13,914 nt of DNA from Thermoplasmatota archaeon (GTDB lineage: Archaea > Thermoplasmatota > Thermoplasmata > Thermoplasmatales > Thermoplasmataceae). The stretch lies in the NCBI GenBank assembly GCA_023379345.1, contig JAMCUV010000048.1, positions 1-13,914 of the forward strand, given 5' to 3'. Positions within the stretch are counted from its first letter, which is position 1, and each line of letters opens with the position of its first letter. This document shows positions 13,009 to 13,914 of the stretch, piece by piece. The translations under genes were made by a program, and so were the position numbers. The notes under the pieces were generated by a model. That model was not told the origin of the DNA. It did not search any database and saw only the letters and a list, made by a program, of their open reading frames with translations.

Positions 13009-13596
13009 ATGTATCGGGATTTATCACTGGAGGATTATATCAAAGCCGGCATGGAAGCAAGATCCAGAATCAACGCTGGACAGATCAGAAGCATTGCCCG
13101 TAGAATTGTTGATTCCATTGAAAAAGGTGGAAAGCTGGTAACATTCGGCAATGGAGGTTCGGCGGCAGACGCCCAGCACTTCGTGGCGGAACTGACAGGC
13201 CACTTCTCCTTTGAAAGAAAGCCGCTGGCTGCATTGTGCCTCAACACAAACGTCTCATCAATCACAGCAATTGCAAATGATTACAGTTATGACGACGTCT
13301 TCTCCAGGCAGGTGGACGCACTAGTAAAATCCGGCGATGTTGTCATTGGCATCACAACTTCAGGAAATTCACCAAATGTCATAAATGCAATAAACTCCGC
13401 AAGGAAGCTGGGAGCCTACACAATCGGCATGACTGGGAAATCTGGAGGAAAGATCAAACCCCTATGCAATGAGGCAGTGAATGTTGAATCTGACGACACC
13501 CCAATAATACAGGAGATGCACATAGCCATAATTCACATGATCTGCCTGGAAATAGACAGGATAATAGAAAAAGAAAATGATGGTAAAAAGAATTAG
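13009..13596 (+). CDS. gmhA: D-sedoheptulose-7-phosphate isomerase (GmhA)
   Basis: A 195-residue SIS-domain protein, the usual GmhA length. It converts sedoheptulose 7-phosphate to D-glycero-D-manno-heptose 7-phosphate, the entry to nucleotide-activated heptose. Signature blocks: 'FGNGGSAADAQHFVAEL' (46-62), 'NDYSYDDVFSRQ' (90-101), 'GITTSGNSPNV' (114-124) and 'QEMHIAIIHMICLEID' (168-183). The zinc ligands known from E. coli GmhA (His61, Glu65, Gln172, His180) map with a constant offset of four to His57, Glu61, Gln168 and His176. So the active site looks intact and GmhA fits better than other SIS isomerases. No heptose kinase, phosphatase or nucleotidyltransferase of the pathway is recognisable beside it. 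Proximity to the glycosyltransferases suggests heptose in the surface glycan. Cytosolic, expected to be tetrameric. Confidence 0.93.
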   Translation: MYRDLSLEDYIKAGMEARSRINAGQIRSIARRIVDSIEKGGKLVTFGNGGSAADAQHFVAELTGHFSFERKPLAALCLNTNVSSITAIANDYSYDDVFSRQVDALVKSGDVVIGITTSGNSPNVINAINSARKLGAYTIGMTGKSGGKIKPLCNEAVNVESDDTPIIQEMHIAIIHMICLEIDRIIEKENDGKKN

Positions 13597-13868
13597 AAGA
13601 GGCCGTGCTTGTATGCAGGCTTTACTTCAAAGGCTTTTATGTCCCAGGTGGGGCCCAGAGATTTAGCAACCTCCATGAGATGATTCAATGAATCAGCCTC
13701 CCACTTGCATACTGCCATATTCTGCCCCTGGCCAAGATCTATGCCAAGAAGCTTCAATCCTTTTGGAAGCTGTTTGTTTTTTGCCATTGTGGTAACCTTA
13801 TTCGCAAACTCCATTACCTTGTCCTTCTGGTCATCGTTCCAGCTGTGTACAACTACTACGTCTGCCAT
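13593..13868 (-). CDS. Small alpha/beta protein, possibly ferredoxin-like (DUF3303-like)
   Basis: A 91-residue protein with pattern beta-alpha-beta-beta-alpha-beta. 'ADVVVVHSW' is strand 1, a Lys-rich helix spans about 13-31, 'LPKGLKLLGIDLG' and 'QNMAVCKWEA' are strands, 'SLNHLMEVAKSLGP' is a helix, and 'WDIKAFEVKPAY' is the last strand. This resembles dimeric ferredoxin-like barrels such as DUF3303, but the match is by eye. The start ATG has a TATA box 26 nt upstream. Its TAA overlaps the gmhA TAG by 4 nt tail to tail. Function unknown; no link to heptose metabolism is evident. Confidence 0.75.
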   Translation of the reverse strand: MADVVVVHSWNDDQKDKVMEFANKVTTMAKNKQLPKGLKLLGIDLGQGQNMAVCKWEADSLNHLMEVAKSLGPTWDIKAFEVKPAYKHGLF

Positions 13869-13887
13869 AATAATATATAGTAGGGCA

Positions 13888-13899
13888 CAGTATATAACC
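13888..13899 (-). promoter_or_regulatory. TATA box of the 91-residue protein gene
   Basis: The minus strand reads GTTATATACTGT, centred 26 nt before the ATG at 13868. Together with the absence of a Shine-Dalgarno it indicates a leaderless message. Confidence 0.65.
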
Positions 13900-13914
13900 T
13901 TTGTTGAACAAAAC

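Noticed and set aside
1..13914. Defence system, prophage, insertion sequence, tRNA or rRNA
   Set aside because: No transposase, integrase, nuclease or toxin motif, no terminal repeats, and no cloverleaf or rRNA-like conserved stretch was seen on either strand.

Overview
The window reads as archaeal, most like the Thermoplasmata (Thermoplasma/Ferroplasma relatives). TATA-box-like elements sit about 25 nt upstream of start codons with no room for a leader, TTG and GTG starts are common, arginine is mostly AGG/AGA, and there is a DUF2079 membrane protein and an archaeal short NfeD. The lineage is inferred from style and gene content only. No rRNA, tRNA, CRISPR array or insertion sequence was seen.

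Layout. (1) Positions 39-1085, plus strand: a PH-like/zinc-ribbon protein followed by a one-helix NfeD protein. (2) 1092-1760, minus: a GntR/FadR-type regulator, tail to tail with NfeD. (3) 1838-7575, minus: a large DUF2079 (GT-C-like) membrane protein, an unrecognised 308-residue soluble protein with a possible internal duplication, an unrecognised polytopic membrane protein overlapping a GT2 glycosyltransferase, and a second GT2 glycosyltransferase. (4) 7662-9609, plus: a compact operon of a four-helix membrane protein, a nucleotidyltransferase-fold protein and a divergent GT2-like protein, the last two overlapping by 11 nt. (5) 9614-12536, minus: three SAM-dependent methyltransferases, one with a C-terminal CCCH zinc ribbon. 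(6) 12677-12826, plus: a 49-residue Lys/Gly-rich small protein with its own TATA box and strong Shine-Dalgarno, followed by a T-rich terminator. (7) 13009-13596, plus: a sedoheptulose-7-phosphate isomerase (GmhA) with all metal ligands, ending inside the stop of a small minus-strand alpha/beta protein (13593-13868).

Interpretation. The middle 10 kb looks like a cell-surface glycan locus: three GT-A glycosyltransferases, a GT-C-like membrane protein, a nucleotidyltransferase-like protein, three methyltransferases and the enzyme that opens the nucleotide-heptose pathway. Wall-less Thermoplasmata carry glycolipids and glycoproteins on their membrane, so a methylated, possibly heptose-containing surface glycan is a reasonable but unproven product. 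The plus-strand trio at 7662-9609 looks like a self-contained module set among minus-strand genes. No defence or mobile system was found. The least explained items are the 308-residue protein, the two orphan membrane proteins, the nucleotidyltransferase/GT pair and the 49-residue protein.
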